The notes below the pieces were generated by a model. It saw nothing but the letters and a program-made list of their open reading frames with translations. It did not search any database and had not been told where the DNA came from. From NCBI GenBank assembly GCA_017558865.1, contig JAFYTM010000105.1, forward strand, positions 1 through 34,580: DNA of 34,580 bases. The letters run 5' to 3'. Each line of letters opens with the position of its first letter. Within the stretch, counting starts at the first letter, position 1. Source of the DNA: Lachnospiraceae bacterium. GTDB taxonomy: Bacteria > Bacillota > Clostridia > Lachnospirales > Lachnospiraceae. This document shows, piece by piece, positions 25,113 through 33,349 of this stretch. The position numbers and the translations under genes were made by a program.

Positions 25113-26006
25113 ATGAACACGACAATTAACTTTCCAAATCTGGGTATCTATCTGGAAAACGTGGGAAAATCCATCTCTGTTTTTGGATTCGAGATCGCCT
25201 ACTATGGAATTATTATGGGATGTTCCATCCTGCTCGGATTATTTCTGGCAGAGCGGGAGGCGAAGAGAACCGGACAGAATCCTGATACCTACACGGATAT
25301 GGTGATTTATGCGATTGTATTCTCTATCATCTGTGCGAGAGCGTATTATGTGATTTTTTCATGGGATAATTACAAGGATGATTTACTCAGTATTTTTAAC
25401 TTGAGACAAGGCGGCATTGCGATTTATGGAGCGATCATCGGAGCAGTTTCGACCGTATATGTGTACAGTAAAGTGAAAAAGATTTCTTTTACACTGATGT
25501 TGGATACGGCATGTATGGGGCTTATAGCAGGACAGATTCTGGGACGCTGGGGTAATTTCTTTAACAGAGAAGCATTTGGCGGATATACAGATGGTCTGTT
25601 TGCTATGCAGCTTCCGGTGAGTGCGGTGCGAACACATGAGATAACCGAAGAAATGTGGGCGCATGTACAGATGGTCGGCGGAGAACAGTTTATACAGGTA
25701 CATCCGACATTCTTATATGAAGCATTATGGAATCTTGGTGTGATCTGCTTCCTTTACTGGTATCGTACAAGAAAAAAATTCCAGGGAGAGTTGTTTTTGA
25801 CGTATGTTCTGGGATATGGTCTTGGAAGGATCTGGATCGAAGGACTTCGTACAGATCAGCTGCAGATTGGAGGTACAGGTATTGCTGTATCTCAGTTGCT
25901 GGCAGGCGTGCTGATCCTGATGTCTCTGCTTATGATTATAATAGGTAGAAGGAGAACGCTCAGAACAAACGATGACAAGACAGACGAACATTCAAAAAGC
26001 GATTGA
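25113..26006 (+). CDS. lgt: Prolipoprotein diacylglyceryl transferase
   Basis: 297 residues, seven or so membrane helices. It moves diacylglycerol from phosphatidylglycerol to the lipobox cysteine of prolipoproteins. The Lgt signature GQILGRWGNFFNREAFGG lies near residues 137-154, and HPTFLYEALWNLG near 195-207 is the second conserved block; GLGRIWIEGLRTDQL follows near the C-terminus, with its conserved Arg. After the last helix there is a short charged tail (RRTLRTNDDKTDEHSKSD). The tail overlaps the start of a small Spo0E-like ORF by 35 bases. Confidence 0.95.
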   Translation: MNTTINFPNLGIYLENVGKSISVFGFEIAYYGIIMGCSILLGLFLAEREAKRTGQNPDTYTDMVIYAIVFSIICARAYYVIFSWDNYKDDLLSIFNLRQGGIAIYGAIIGAVSTVYVYSKVKKISFTLMLDTACMGLIAGQILGRWGNFFNREAFGGYTDGLFAMQLPVSAVRTHEITEEMWAHVQMVGGEQFIQVHPTFLYEALWNLGVICFLYWYRTRKKFQGELFLTYVLGYGLGRIWIEGLRTDQLQIGGTGIAVSQLLAGVLILMSLLMIIIGRRRTLRTNDDKTDEHSKSD

Positions 26007-26130
26007 ATCTCAGCGTGAAAAACTGGACCGAATGGTGCGTGGGGCTGAGGATTTGACAGTGTTTCTGAAAGAAGCACAAAAGATGGATCGGCTCATAGAG
26101 GCATATGAGTATCGAGTAACAACTTTATAG
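25972..26130 (+). CDS. Spo0E-like small protein, 52 residues
   Basis: ATG 25972 opens 52 codons ending with TAG at 26128-26130, overlapping the end of lgt by 35 bases in another frame. The product, with IQKAIESQREKLDRMV and FLKEAQKMDRLIEAYEY, follows the Spo0E-like pattern: a first helix I..LR.KL and a second helix with S/A-Q-x-hydrophobic-D-x-L-I-x-x-Y. Spo0E proteins dephosphorylate Spo0A-P and delay sporulation. The core SQELD motif is AQKMD here, so the Ser is Ala and activity is uncertain. There is no good ribosome site next to the ATG (AAGGAG is 17 bases away), so coupling to lgt translation is likely. A good terminator follows within ten bases. Confidence 0.6.
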   Translation: MTRQTNIQKAIESQREKLDRMVRGAEDLTVFLKEAQKMDRLIEAYEYRVTTL

Positions 26131-26139
26131 GGCAAAGAG

Positions 26140-26175
26140 GAGCTGTCATGCAGAAGTGCATGATAGCTCTTTTTT
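26140..26175 (+). terminator. Terminator after lgt and the Spo0E-like ORF
   Basis: GAGCTGTCATGCA (26140-26152) / TGCATGATAGCTC (26157-26169), 13 pairs with one G-U, GAAG tetraloop, six T (26170-26175). Confidence 0.9.
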
Positions 26176-26239
26176 GTGCACATTTTATGGAAATTTCTGG
26201 AAAAGTAAAGAGAATCTGAAGAATTTATCAAGATTGCTA

Positions 26240-26268
26240 TTGCTTTTTTAGGGGGTTAGCGGTATGAT
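26240..26268 (+). promoter_or_regulatory. Promoter of the mra/dcw cluster
   Basis: TTGCTT (26240-26245), 17 bp, TATGAT (26263-26268), ending just before the AGTGG repeats that begin at 26281. The leader to mraZ at 26357 is about 80 nt. Confidence 0.6.
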
Positions 26269-26280
26269 AATAGGCAAGTG

Positions 26281-26326
26281 AGTGGAGAAAAGTGGTTTTT
26301 AGTGGCTTCTATATATGAAAAAGTGG
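26281..26326 (+). promoter_or_regulatory. MraZ-binding repeats (AGTGG, 10-bp period)
   Basis: AGTGG occurs at 26281, 26291 and 26301, exactly one helical turn apart, with a fourth copy at 26322. MraZ is known to bind three direct repeats with a 10-bp period ahead of its own gene, so this is the autorepression operator, placed immediately after the -10 box. Confidence 0.8.
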
Positions 26327-26356
26327 AGGAGACGTCACGGAAGAGGGTGAAAACGC

Positions 26357-26788
26357 ATGTTCATGGGTGAATACAGACATACGGTAGATCCCAAGGGCAG
26401 GCTGATCATTCCCTCTAAGTTCCGGGAACTTCTGGGGACAGAGTTCGTGGTTACAAGAGGACTGGATGGCTGCCTTTTTGTGTATCCTATGGAAAGCTGG
26501 GAAGCATATGTAGAGGAATTGAAAAAACTTCCGCTTACTGACAAGAATGCCAGACTTTTCACGCGTTTCATTATTGCAGGTGCATCGACCTGTGAGCTGG
26601 ACAAGCAGGGAAGAATTCTGCTTCCGGTGACGCTTCGGGAGTTTGCTGATATTGAGAAAGATGTACTTTTGGCAGGTATGCTGGATCATATTGAGATATG
26701 GAATGAGAACCGTTGGAAAGAGAATGCGGATTTCAGCGATATGGATACCATTGCAGGACATCTGAATTACTTAAGCGGCAGAGAATAA
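26357..26788 (+). CDS. mraZ: Transcriptional regulator MraZ
   Basis: 143 residues from ATG 26357 (a second ATG at 26363 is also possible); AGAGGGTG lies about eight bases upstream. It binds the AGTGG repeats and represses the cluster. Two SpoVT-AbrB-like halves are present: [21 protein letters not shown] (near 4-24) and [22 protein letters not shown] (near 77-98), each with the DxxGR signature. Full length for the family. The stop TAA overlaps the AAGGAG of rsmH. Confidence 0.95.
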   Translation: MFMGEYRHTVDPKGRLIIPSKFRELLGTEFVVTRGLDGCLFVYPMESWEAYVEELKKLPLTDKNARLFTRFIIAGASTCELDKQGRILLPVTLREFADIEKDVLLAGMLDHIEIWNENRWKENADFSDMDTIAGHLNYLSGRE

Positions 26789-26800
26789 GGAGACGCGTAT

Positions 26801-27736
26801 ATGGAGTTTAAACATTATTCAGTCATGCTGAAAGAGACGATCGAACAGCTTCTGGTGCGTCCGGATGGAATCTATGTAGATGGTACATTAGGCGGCGGCG
26901 GACATGCTTTTGAGGTGTGCAGCAGACTGTCAGAACAGGGGCATTTTTATGGGATTGACCAGGATGCAGCAGCAATTCAGGCAGCTTCACAGAGGCTGGA
27001 ATTATTTGGAGATAAAGTGACCGTTATCCGCAGCAATTATTGCCGGATGAGAGAGGAACTGAAGAACAGAGGGATTGAGAAGGTCGATGGGATTGTTCTG
27101 GATCTGGGTGTATCATCCTATCAGTTGGATGAGGCAGATCGGGGATTTACCTATCGGGAAGATGCTGCCCTGGATATGAGGATGGATCAGCGTCAGGAAA
27201 AGACGGCGCGGGACATTGTCAATGAATACAGTGAGATGGATCTGTACCGGGTGATCCGGGATTACGGAGAAGATAAATTTGCAAAGAACATCGCCAAACA
27301 TATCGTACAGGCGAGGGAGAAAAAGCCGATAGAGACAACGGGAGAGCTGGTGGAGGTAATCAAAGCGGCGATTCCGATGAAGGTTCGTATGCAGAAAGGA
27401 CATCCAGCCAAACAGACATTTCAGGCAATTCGGATTGAACTGAATCAGGAGCTGGAAGTACTCAGGAGTTCTCTGGATGACATGATTGACATGTTGAATC
27501 CGGGAGGGCGCATCTGCATTATTACGTTCCATTCTCTGGAGGATCGTATTGTCAAGACGATCTTCCGAAAAAATGAAAATCCATGTACTTGTCCGAGTCA
27601 TTTTCCGGTATGTGTATGTGGTCAGGTTTCAAAAGGCAAAGTCATTACGAGAAAGCCGATCCTTCCGGCCGAGCAGGAACTGGAGGAAAACAGCCGTTCT
27701 AAAAGCGCAAAACTGCGGGTGTTTGAACGGTCATAA
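26801..27736 (+). CDS. rsmH: 16S rRNA (cytosine-1402 N4) methyltransferase RsmH
   Basis: 311 residues from ATG 26801, AAGGAG at 26788-26793. It uses S-adenosylmethionine to modify C1402 in the ribosomal P site. [13 protein letters not shown] opens the protein, [13 protein letters not shown] near 29-41 is the SAM-binding motif, and [43 protein letters not shown] and [12 protein letters not shown] follow in the family order. Located between mraZ and ftsL as in nearly all dcw clusters. Confidence 0.96.
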   Translation: MEFKHYSVMLKETIEQLLVRPDGIYVDGTLGGGGHAFEVCSRLSEQGHFYGIDQDAAAIQAASQRLELFGDKVTVIRSNYCRMREELKNRGIEKVDGIVLDLGVSSYQLDEADRGFTYREDAALDMRMDQRQEKTARDIVNEYSEMDLYRVIRDYGEDKFAKNIAKHIVQAREKKPIETTGELVEVIKAAIPMKVRMQKGHPAKQTFQAIRIELNQELEVLRSSLDDMIDMLNPGGRICIITFHSLEDRIVKTIFRKNENPCTCPSHFPVCVCGQVSKGKVITRKPILPAEQELEENSRSKSAKLRVFERS

Positions 27737-27764
27737 ATTTTAAAGGAGAGGGGAGTCGATTCCG

Positions 27765-28253
27765 ATGGCCTTAAAAAGTAAATATGGCTATGTAGAGGGA
27801 AATACTGTACGTAAGATAACGCCGGTGGAACGCCCGGAGAGAAGACAACGCCCTCAGAGACAGGTACATCGCCATGTAAAGCAGGAAAGTGTACGGTATG
27901 TCAATATTTTTTATGCGATGTTTATTATGGTTGCTGCCTGTATGGTTCTCTGGTCCTGTATCCAATATCTGCAGTTACATGCAGAAAAGACCAGCCGATT
28001 GAAACATATCGCTGCTCTTGAGATGCAGTTGGAGGAACTGAAAAAAGAGAATGATGATAATTATACACGAATCATTACTGCGGTTGATCTTGATTATGTA
28101 AAAGATATCGCGATCAATGAGCTGGGAATGGTCTATGCGAATGCAGATCAGGTGATTCTGTATGATGGTGGTACAAAAGATTACGTGAGACAGAACGGTG
28201 AGATTCCCAGGATGGAATCTTCTCTGGTAGATCAGATATTAGGAAAGAAGTAG
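27765..28253 (+). CDS. ftsL: Cell division protein FtsL-like
   Basis: 162 residues with basic N-terminal cytoplasmic part (1-45, many Arg/Lys), one membrane helix (about 46-67, with FYAMFIMVAACMVLW) and an extracytoplasmic coiled coil (about 72-100, with LEMQLEELKKEN), followed by a region ending in a short acidic/basic tail. This is the bitopic architecture of FtsL/DivIC (septum formation initiators), which activate septal synthesis with FtsW and FtsI. Sequence conservation of FtsL is low; the assignment depends on architecture plus position between rsmH and the PBP gene. GGGGAG stands nine bases before the ATG. Confidence 0.85.
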   Translation: MALKSKYGYVEGNTVRKITPVERPERRQRPQRQVHRHVKQESVRYVNIFYAMFIMVAACMVLWSCIQYLQLHAEKTSRLKHIAALEMQLEELKKENDDNYTRIITAVDLDYVKDIAINELGMVYANADQVILYDGGTKDYVRQNGEIPRMESSLVDQILGKK

Positions 28254-28266
28254 TTAGGAGTATCAA

Positions 28267-30453
28267 GTGGCCAGAAATCGCAGACGTTTAACGAAACGAC
28301 AAAAGATGACTTTGAAGATGAAACGGAAATTAGCACTATTATTTGTTATAATAGTGCTGATTTTAATTGGAATTATTGTCAGGCTCGTCTATATCAGCAA
28401 AGTCAGTGGAGAACAGTATACAAAGAAAGTCTTATCTCAGCAGGATACAAACAGTGTTACATTGCCGTATAAGCGGGGAGATATCTACGACCGTAACGGA
28501 ACGGTCATGGCAACCAGTGAGAAAGTCTATAACCTGATTCTTGATCCGGCAGTCCTGTGGGAGAGTCACCATGATGATCCGGAGAAAGATTATGTGCAGC
28601 CGACTCTTCAGGCGCTGGTAGACTGTTTTGACATGGATTATGGTGAACTGATGTCCATCATGCAGGAAAAGAAAACCAGTCATTATGTGGTGTTGAAAAA
28701 ACAGCTTACTAAAAGTGAAGTAGAACCTTACGAAGAGCTTCGGGATCAGGTTGATGATAAAAAAAGAAGAGTGAACCGTATTGATAAGAATGGTGTATGG
28801 TTTGAGGACTCGTATATTCGTCGATACCCGTATGATTCACTGGCATGCAATGTGATCGGTTATACGGTATCCGGTAATGTGGGACAGTATGGTATCGAAC
28901 AGGAATATACCAATGTCTTAAACGGTGAGAATGGAAGACGTTATAATTATCTGAATGAAGATCTGGAACAGGAAAAACTGGTAAAACCTGCGACGGATGG
29001 ATACAGTGTGATGTCTACGATTGATATAACGCTGCAGCAGATCGTGGAAAGAGCTATCGCAGATTTTCAGGCAAAATATACGAATGCTTTTCGTGAGGGA
29101 GATGGAAGCAAGACGGCAGCCGCGATTATGATGGATCCTAATACAGGAGAAGTGCTTGCCATGGCAAGCAATCGTCACTATGATCTGAATGCACCATATG
29201 ATGTGGTGGCAAATGGATTGTTCACGGAGGAAGAGGCAGAGAGTCTGACAGAAGATGAACGACTGGATGCGTTAAATGAGTTGTGGAGAAATTTCTGTAT
29301 CAGTGATACTTATGAACCAGGTTCTACTGCCAAGCCAATCACCGTAGCAGCAGCTTTGGAGTCGGGTCTGGTAAATGATAACACCACATTTTTGTGTGAT
29401 GGTAATCAGACTGTAGGCGGACATACGATCTGGTGTGCAAAGAAGATCGGTCATAAGATCATCAGTATGGAAGGAACGCTGATGTTTTCCTGCAATGATG
29501 CGCTGATGCAGATGGCTGCGATGATCGGTTCTGAAACATATTCCAGATACCAGAATATGTTCAATCTGGGACTTCGCACCAATATTGACCTTCCGGGAGA
29601 AGCCAGAACAGACAGTCTGATCTATTATTCGGAAGATAAAGCTCCAAGTGAGAATCTCAAGATGGGAGCAGCCGATTTGGCGACCAATTCCTTTGGTCAA
29701 AATTTTAATGTTACCATGATTCAGATGGCATCTGCTTTTTCTGCCTGTATCAATGGAGGATATTATTATCAGCCGCATGTGGTAAAAAAGATTATGGACA
29801 GTAATGGCGGAACGATAAAAAATATAGAGCCGATTCTTTTACGGACACCGATTTCTACAAAGACTTCTTCTCTGATTCGTAAATATCTGTACAATACGAT
29901 GTATGGTCCGGTGGACTCGAATGGCAACAGTGCAACTGGTAAGGCGGCACGTATTGCCGGTTATGCCATGGGAGGAAAGACTGGTACTGCAGAGAAGATT
30001 CCGAGAGATAAGACGAATTATCTGGTATCGTTCATTGGATTCGCTCCGGCTGACAATCCAGAAGTTGTTCTGTATGTGGTCGTGGATGAGCCGAATGCTG
30101 CAAAGCAGTCGTCCAGTTCCTTTGCACAGGAAATCTGGAAAAATATTATGAAGGAAGCATTGCCGTATCTGAATATTTATCCGACCGAAGAGATTCCGAA
30201 GGATATGGAAGCAGAAGTTGCAGCAGAACAGGCGGCTAAGCAGGAAGAAGAGGAGATTCCGGAGGAAGAGCCATTGGAGGAAGGCACTCTGGTAGATCCG
30301 AATACTGGACTGATCGTACAGATGCCGGATCCAGATACGATTGATCAGGAGGATGATTCAGTGCTTGGAGATACTCCGGTCAATGAACATCTGATTGATG
30401 TAAAACCGGGAGATGCTACATCCGAAGAACCTGACGACGATCCAACCGAATAA
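28267..30453 (+). CDS. ftsI: Class B penicillin-binding protein (FtsI/PBP2 type), first copy
   Basis: 728 residues from GTG 28267, with TTAGGAG at 28254-28260. It is a septal transpeptidase. One membrane anchor (about 20-42), dimerisation domain with RGDIYDRNGTVMAT (near 72-85), and a transpeptidase domain with Ser353 and Lys356 (GSTAK), Ser408-Cys-Asn410, and Lys571-Thr-Gly573 (GGKTGTAEK). After the catalytic domain a roughly 95-residue acidic tail (EEEEIPEEEPLEEG and later DDDPTE) replaces PASTA repeats; none is visible. SpoVD is an alternative name if it is the sporulation paralogue; the second PBP copy downstream leaves the assignment of division versus sporulation roles open. Confidence 0.9.
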   Translation: MARNRRRLTKRQKMTLKMKRKLALLFVIIVLILIGIIVRLVYISKVSGEQYTKKVLSQQDTNSVTLPYKRGDIYDRNGTVMATSEKVYNLILDPAVLWESHHDDPEKDYVQPTLQALVDCFDMDYGELMSIMQEKKTSHYVVLKKQLTKSEVEPYEELRDQVDDKKRRVNRIDKNGVWFEDSYIRRYPYDSLACNVIGYTVSGNVGQYGIEQEYTNVLNGENGRRYNYLNEDLEQEKLVKPATDGYSVMSTIDITLQQIVERAIADFQAKYTNAFREGDGSKTAAAIMMDPNTGEVLAMASNRHYDLNAPYDVVANGLFTEEEAESLTEDERLDALNELWRNFCISDTYEPGSTAKPITVAAALESGLVNDNTTFLCDGNQTVGGHTIWCAKKIGHKIISMEGTLMFSCNDALMQMAAMIGSETYSRYQNMFNLGLRTNIDLPGEARTDSLIYYSEDKAPSENLKMGAADLATNSFGQNFNVTMIQMASAFSACINGGYYYQPHVVKKIMDSNGGTIKNIEPILLRTPISTKTSSLIRKYLYNTMYGPVDSNGNSATGKAARIAGYAMGGKTGTAEKIPRDKTNYLVSFIGFAPADNPEVVLYVVVDEPNAAKQSSSSFAQEIWKNIMKEALPYLNIYPTEEIPKDMEAEVAAEQAAKQEEEEIPEEEPLEEGTLVDPNTGLIVQMPDPDTIDQEDDSVLGDTPVNEHLIDVKPGDATSEEPDDDPTE

Positions 30454-30463
30454 GTGTAAAATT

Positions 30464-30507
30464 TACCTCATAGGATAGTGAAAACGAATCTTGTGAGGTA
30501 TTTTTTT
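30464..30507 (+). terminator. Terminator between two PBP genes, overlapping the ribosome site of the second
   Basis: TACCTCA (30464-30470) / TGAGGTA (30494-30500), with a GAT/ATC inner pair, then seven T (30501-30507). The GAGGT of the 3' arm is the apparent Shine-Dalgarno of the next gene, whose TTG start (30506) lies in the end of the T-tract. Confidence 0.75.
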
Positions 30508-32260
30508 GCATTGTAAGACATTTCACAGGAAAAAAATACTGATTGTCTTTGGGGCGTGTATTCTGATGATGAGTGTACTGGTGGGGAGGCTTGTGTACCT
30601 GATGATTTTTGAGTCGGAATATTATCAGGAGCTGGCACAGGATCTGCATGAACGAGAGAGGAGTATCAAGGCTGCCCGAGGAAGGATCATCGATCGAAAT
30701 GGAACTGTCCTGGCAGATAATCGGACGGTATGTACGATCTCTGTGATTCACAGCCAGATCAAGGATCCGGAGGCAGTGATTCAGATGCTCGTTAAGGAGC
30801 TTGGTATGTCAGAAGACACTGTTCGGAAACGGGTAGAAAAGGTCAGTTCTATTGAACGAATCAAATCGAATGTAGATAAAGAAGTAGGAGATGCCATCAG
30901 GGCATATGAATATCCGGGAGTCAAGGTGGATGAGGATTTTAAACGGTATTATCCGTTCGATGAGCTTGCATCGAAGGTTCTTGGATTTACCGGAAGTGAT
31001 AACCAGGGCATCATTGGTCTGGAGGTAAAATATGACGAGTATCTGGAAGGAATCCAGGGAACAATCCTGACATTAACCGATGCCAGAGGGGTGGAGATTG
31101 AGAATGCCAAAGAAGAGCGGGTGGAGTCTGTGCCGGGCAATGATCTGGTGGTGAGTCTGGATTATAACATTCAGTTCTATGCACAGCAGGAGGCTTTGAA
31201 GGTATGTGAAGCAAAACAGGCGGATTATGTGTCTATTCTGATTATGAATCCTCAGAATGGCGAGATCTATGCCTGTGTCAATGTGCCGGAATTCAACCTG
31301 AATGACCCGTTTACGCTGAATACCGGAGCGGACACTTCCGACATGACAGAACAGGAAAAGCAGGATGCCCTGAATCAGATGTGGCGAAACCAGTGCGTGA
31401 ATGATACTTATGAGCCAGGGTCTACCTTTAAAATATTTACCTCGTCTGCAGGATTGATGTCCGGAACGACTAAGATTACCGATCAGTTTTCCTGCCCGGG
31501 GTTTAAAATTGTGGAGGATCGAAGGATCAGGTGTCATAAGGCGGGCGGACACGGAGGGCAGGACTTTACGCATGCTCTGATGAATTCTTGCAATCCAGCC
31601 CTGATGACCATAGGACAGAAAATGGGTATTGAGACCTTTTATCAGTATTTTGAAAAATATGGACTTCTGACGAAGACCGGCATCGACATTCCCGGTGAAG
31701 CCGGCACGATCATGCATAGTCTGGAAAATATCGGAGAGGTGGAGCTGGCAACCATGACGTTTGGTCAGTCTTTTCAGATTACACCGGTACAGTTGGCAAC
31801 GATGGCAAGTTCAGTTGTGAATGGCGGGAGAAGAGTGACGCCGCATTTTGGTATGGCGATTCAGGACAGAGACGGCAGCATATTGCGGAAGTTTGATTAC
31901 GAAATTCAGGAAGGCATCGTAACGGAGGAAGTATCAGCTCAGATGCGGGAGGTTCTGGAAAAGGTGGTGTCTGAGGGAGGAGGGAATAAGGCTTATATCG
32001 AAGGTTATCGGATCGGAGGAAAGACAGCGACTTCCCAGACGCTCCCAAGAAGCGCCCATAAATATATTTCGTCATTTCTTGGCTTTGCCCCGGCAGATGA
32101 TCCGCAGGTGCTGGCAGTCTGTATTGTCCATGATCCGCAGGGAATCTATTATGGAGGAACAGTGTGTGCTCCTGTGGTGAAGAATATTTTTGAAAATATC
32201 CTTCCGTATCTTGGGATAGAAAAAGAAGAGCTTGCGGTAGAGAAAATAGAGACAGAATAG
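30506..32260 (+). CDS. Class B penicillin-binding protein, second copy, with KTA in place of KTG
   Basis: 584 residues from TTG 30506, with GAGGT ending six or seven bases upstream; the nearest in-frame ATG would cut into the membrane anchor. One membrane helix (about 10-32), dimerisation domain with RGRIIDRNGTVLADN (near 56-70), and transpeptidase domain with Ser306-Thr-Phe-Lys309 (PGSTFK) and Ser361-Cys-Asn363. The third motif reads Lys506-Thr-Ala508 (GGKTATSQTL), not KTG. It lacks PASTA repeats and any long tail. Tandem class B PBPs occur in clostridial dcw clusters, often one for division and one SpoVD-like for cortex; which this is cannot be told from sequence alone. Confidence 0.9.
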   Translation: MHCKTFHRKKILIVFGACILMMSVLVGRLVYLMIFESEYYQELAQDLHERERSIKAARGRIIDRNGTVLADNRTVCTISVIHSQIKDPEAVIQMLVKELGMSEDTVRKRVEKVSSIERIKSNVDKEVGDAIRAYEYPGVKVDEDFKRYYPFDELASKVLGFTGSDNQGIIGLEVKYDEYLEGIQGTILTLTDARGVEIENAKEERVESVPGNDLVVSLDYNIQFYAQQEALKVCEAKQADYVSILIMNPQNGEIYACVNVPEFNLNDPFTLNTGADTSDMTEQEKQDALNQMWRNQCVNDTYEPGSTFKIFTSSAGLMSGTTKITDQFSCPGFKIVEDRRIRCHKAGGHGGQDFTHALMNSCNPALMTIGQKMGIETFYQYFEKYGLLTKTGIDIPGEAGTIMHSLENIGEVELATMTFGQSFQITPVQLATMASSVVNGGRRVTPHFGMAIQDRDGSILRKFDYEIQEGIVTEEVSAQMREVLEKVVSEGGGNKAYIEGYRIGGKTATSQTLPRSAHKYISSFLGFAPADDPQVLAVCIVHDPQGIYYGGTVCAPVVKNIFENILPYLGIEKEELAVEKIETE

Positions 32261-32261
32261 G

Positions 32262-32290
32262 TTGATAAATCGGAGAAAAAGACGTATACT
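32262..32290 (+). promoter_or_regulatory. Internal promoter before mraY
   Basis: TTGATA (32262-32267), 17 bp, TATACT (32285-32290), beginning right after the PBP stop. The leader to ATG 32329 is about 32 nt, so mraY, ftsW and murA can be transcribed independently of the upstream genes. Confidence 0.75.
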
Positions 32291-32328
32291 CTAAGAGAGC
32301 AAAAGAATGAACAATGAGGTGGATAAGT

Positions 32329-33288
32329 ATGATGGATTATGGTGTAGCGGTTCCTGTTATTGCGTCTTTCGCAGTCAGTGCGGCAGCAGGACCTGTAATT
32401 ATTCCAATACTGAGAAGATTAAAGGTAGGACAGACGGTGCGTGATGATGGACCGCAGACCCACTTGAAGAAGAATGGTACGCCGACGATGGGCGGTCTGA
32501 TCTTCCTTCTGGGTGTGATTGTGACCTGTCTGTTTTATGTGAAGGATTATCCGAAGATTATTCCGATTCTGTTTGTGACCGTAGGCTTTGGTCTGGTTGG
32601 ATTTCTGGATGATTATATTAAGGTGGTTCTGAAGCGTTCTGAGGGTCTGACACCCATTCAGAAGATGGCAGGTCAGATCGTGATCACGGCGATTTTTGCC
32701 TATTATATGGTGAAGATGTCTGATGTGGGATTGCAGATGCTGATTCCATTCAGCGATGGAATGTATCTGGATTTGGGAATTCTGGCAGTTCCGCTGATGT
32801 TTTTTGTAGTGATCGGAACGGTGAATGGTACGAATTTTACGGATGGTCTGGATGGTCTGGCAACCAGCGTGACGATCATGGTAGCCGTATTTTTTACCGT
32901 AGTTGCCATTGGTACGGCCAGTGGGATTGCTCCGGTGACCTGTGCGGTAACGGGAGGTCTGCTGGGATTCTTATTGTTTAATGTATATCCGGCAAAGGTA
33001 TTTATGGGAGATACCGGTTCCCTTGCGCTTGGGGGATTCGTGGCATCTACAGCATATATGCTGAATATGCCTCTGTTTATTGTGATCGTAGGTATTATTT
33101 ATCTGCTAGAAGTGCTTTCTGTTATGATTCAGGTCAGTTATTTTAAAGCAACTCATGGAAAGCGTTTCTTTAAGATGGCACCGATCCATCATCATTTTGA
33201 AAAATGCGGATGGTCCGAGACCCGTGTGGTAGCAGTATTTTCCATCGTGACAGCTCTTTGCTGTCTGGTTGCATTGATGGCAATTTAG
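32329..33288 (+). CDS. mraY: Phospho-N-acetylmuramoyl-pentapeptide transferase MraY
   Basis: 319 residues from ATG 32329, chosen over ATG 32314 because GAGGTGG (32316-32322) precedes it by six bases. It joins UDP-MurNAc-pentapeptide to undecaprenyl phosphate to make lipid I. About ten membrane helices. Motifs: HLKKNGTPTMGGLIFL near residue 45, FLDDYIKV with the Asp pair near 90, NGTNFTDGLDGLA near 170 with catalytic Asp, VFMGDTGSLALGG near 225, and APIHHHFEKCGW with the HHH motif near 285. Complete and normal. It depends on the lipid product of uppS. Confidence 0.95.
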   Translation: MMDYGVAVPVIASFAVSAAAGPVIIPILRRLKVGQTVRDDGPQTHLKKNGTPTMGGLIFLLGVIVTCLFYVKDYPKIIPILFVTVGFGLVGFLDDYIKVVLKRSEGLTPIQKMAGQIVITAIFAYYMVKMSDVGLQMLIPFSDGMYLDLGILAVPLMFFVVIGTVNGTNFTDGLDGLATSVTIMVAVFFTVVAIGTASGIAPVTCAVTGGLLGFLLFNVYPAKVFMGDTGSLALGGFVASTAYMLNMPLFIVIVGIIYLLEVLSVMIQVSYFKATHGKRFFKMAPIHHHFEKCGWSETRVVAVFSIVTALCCLVALMAI

Positions 33289-33349
33289 AGTTCTGAATGA
33301 AAAAAAACTGCATAGACTGGATAGAAGATATCCGTTCAGGTGATATAGT

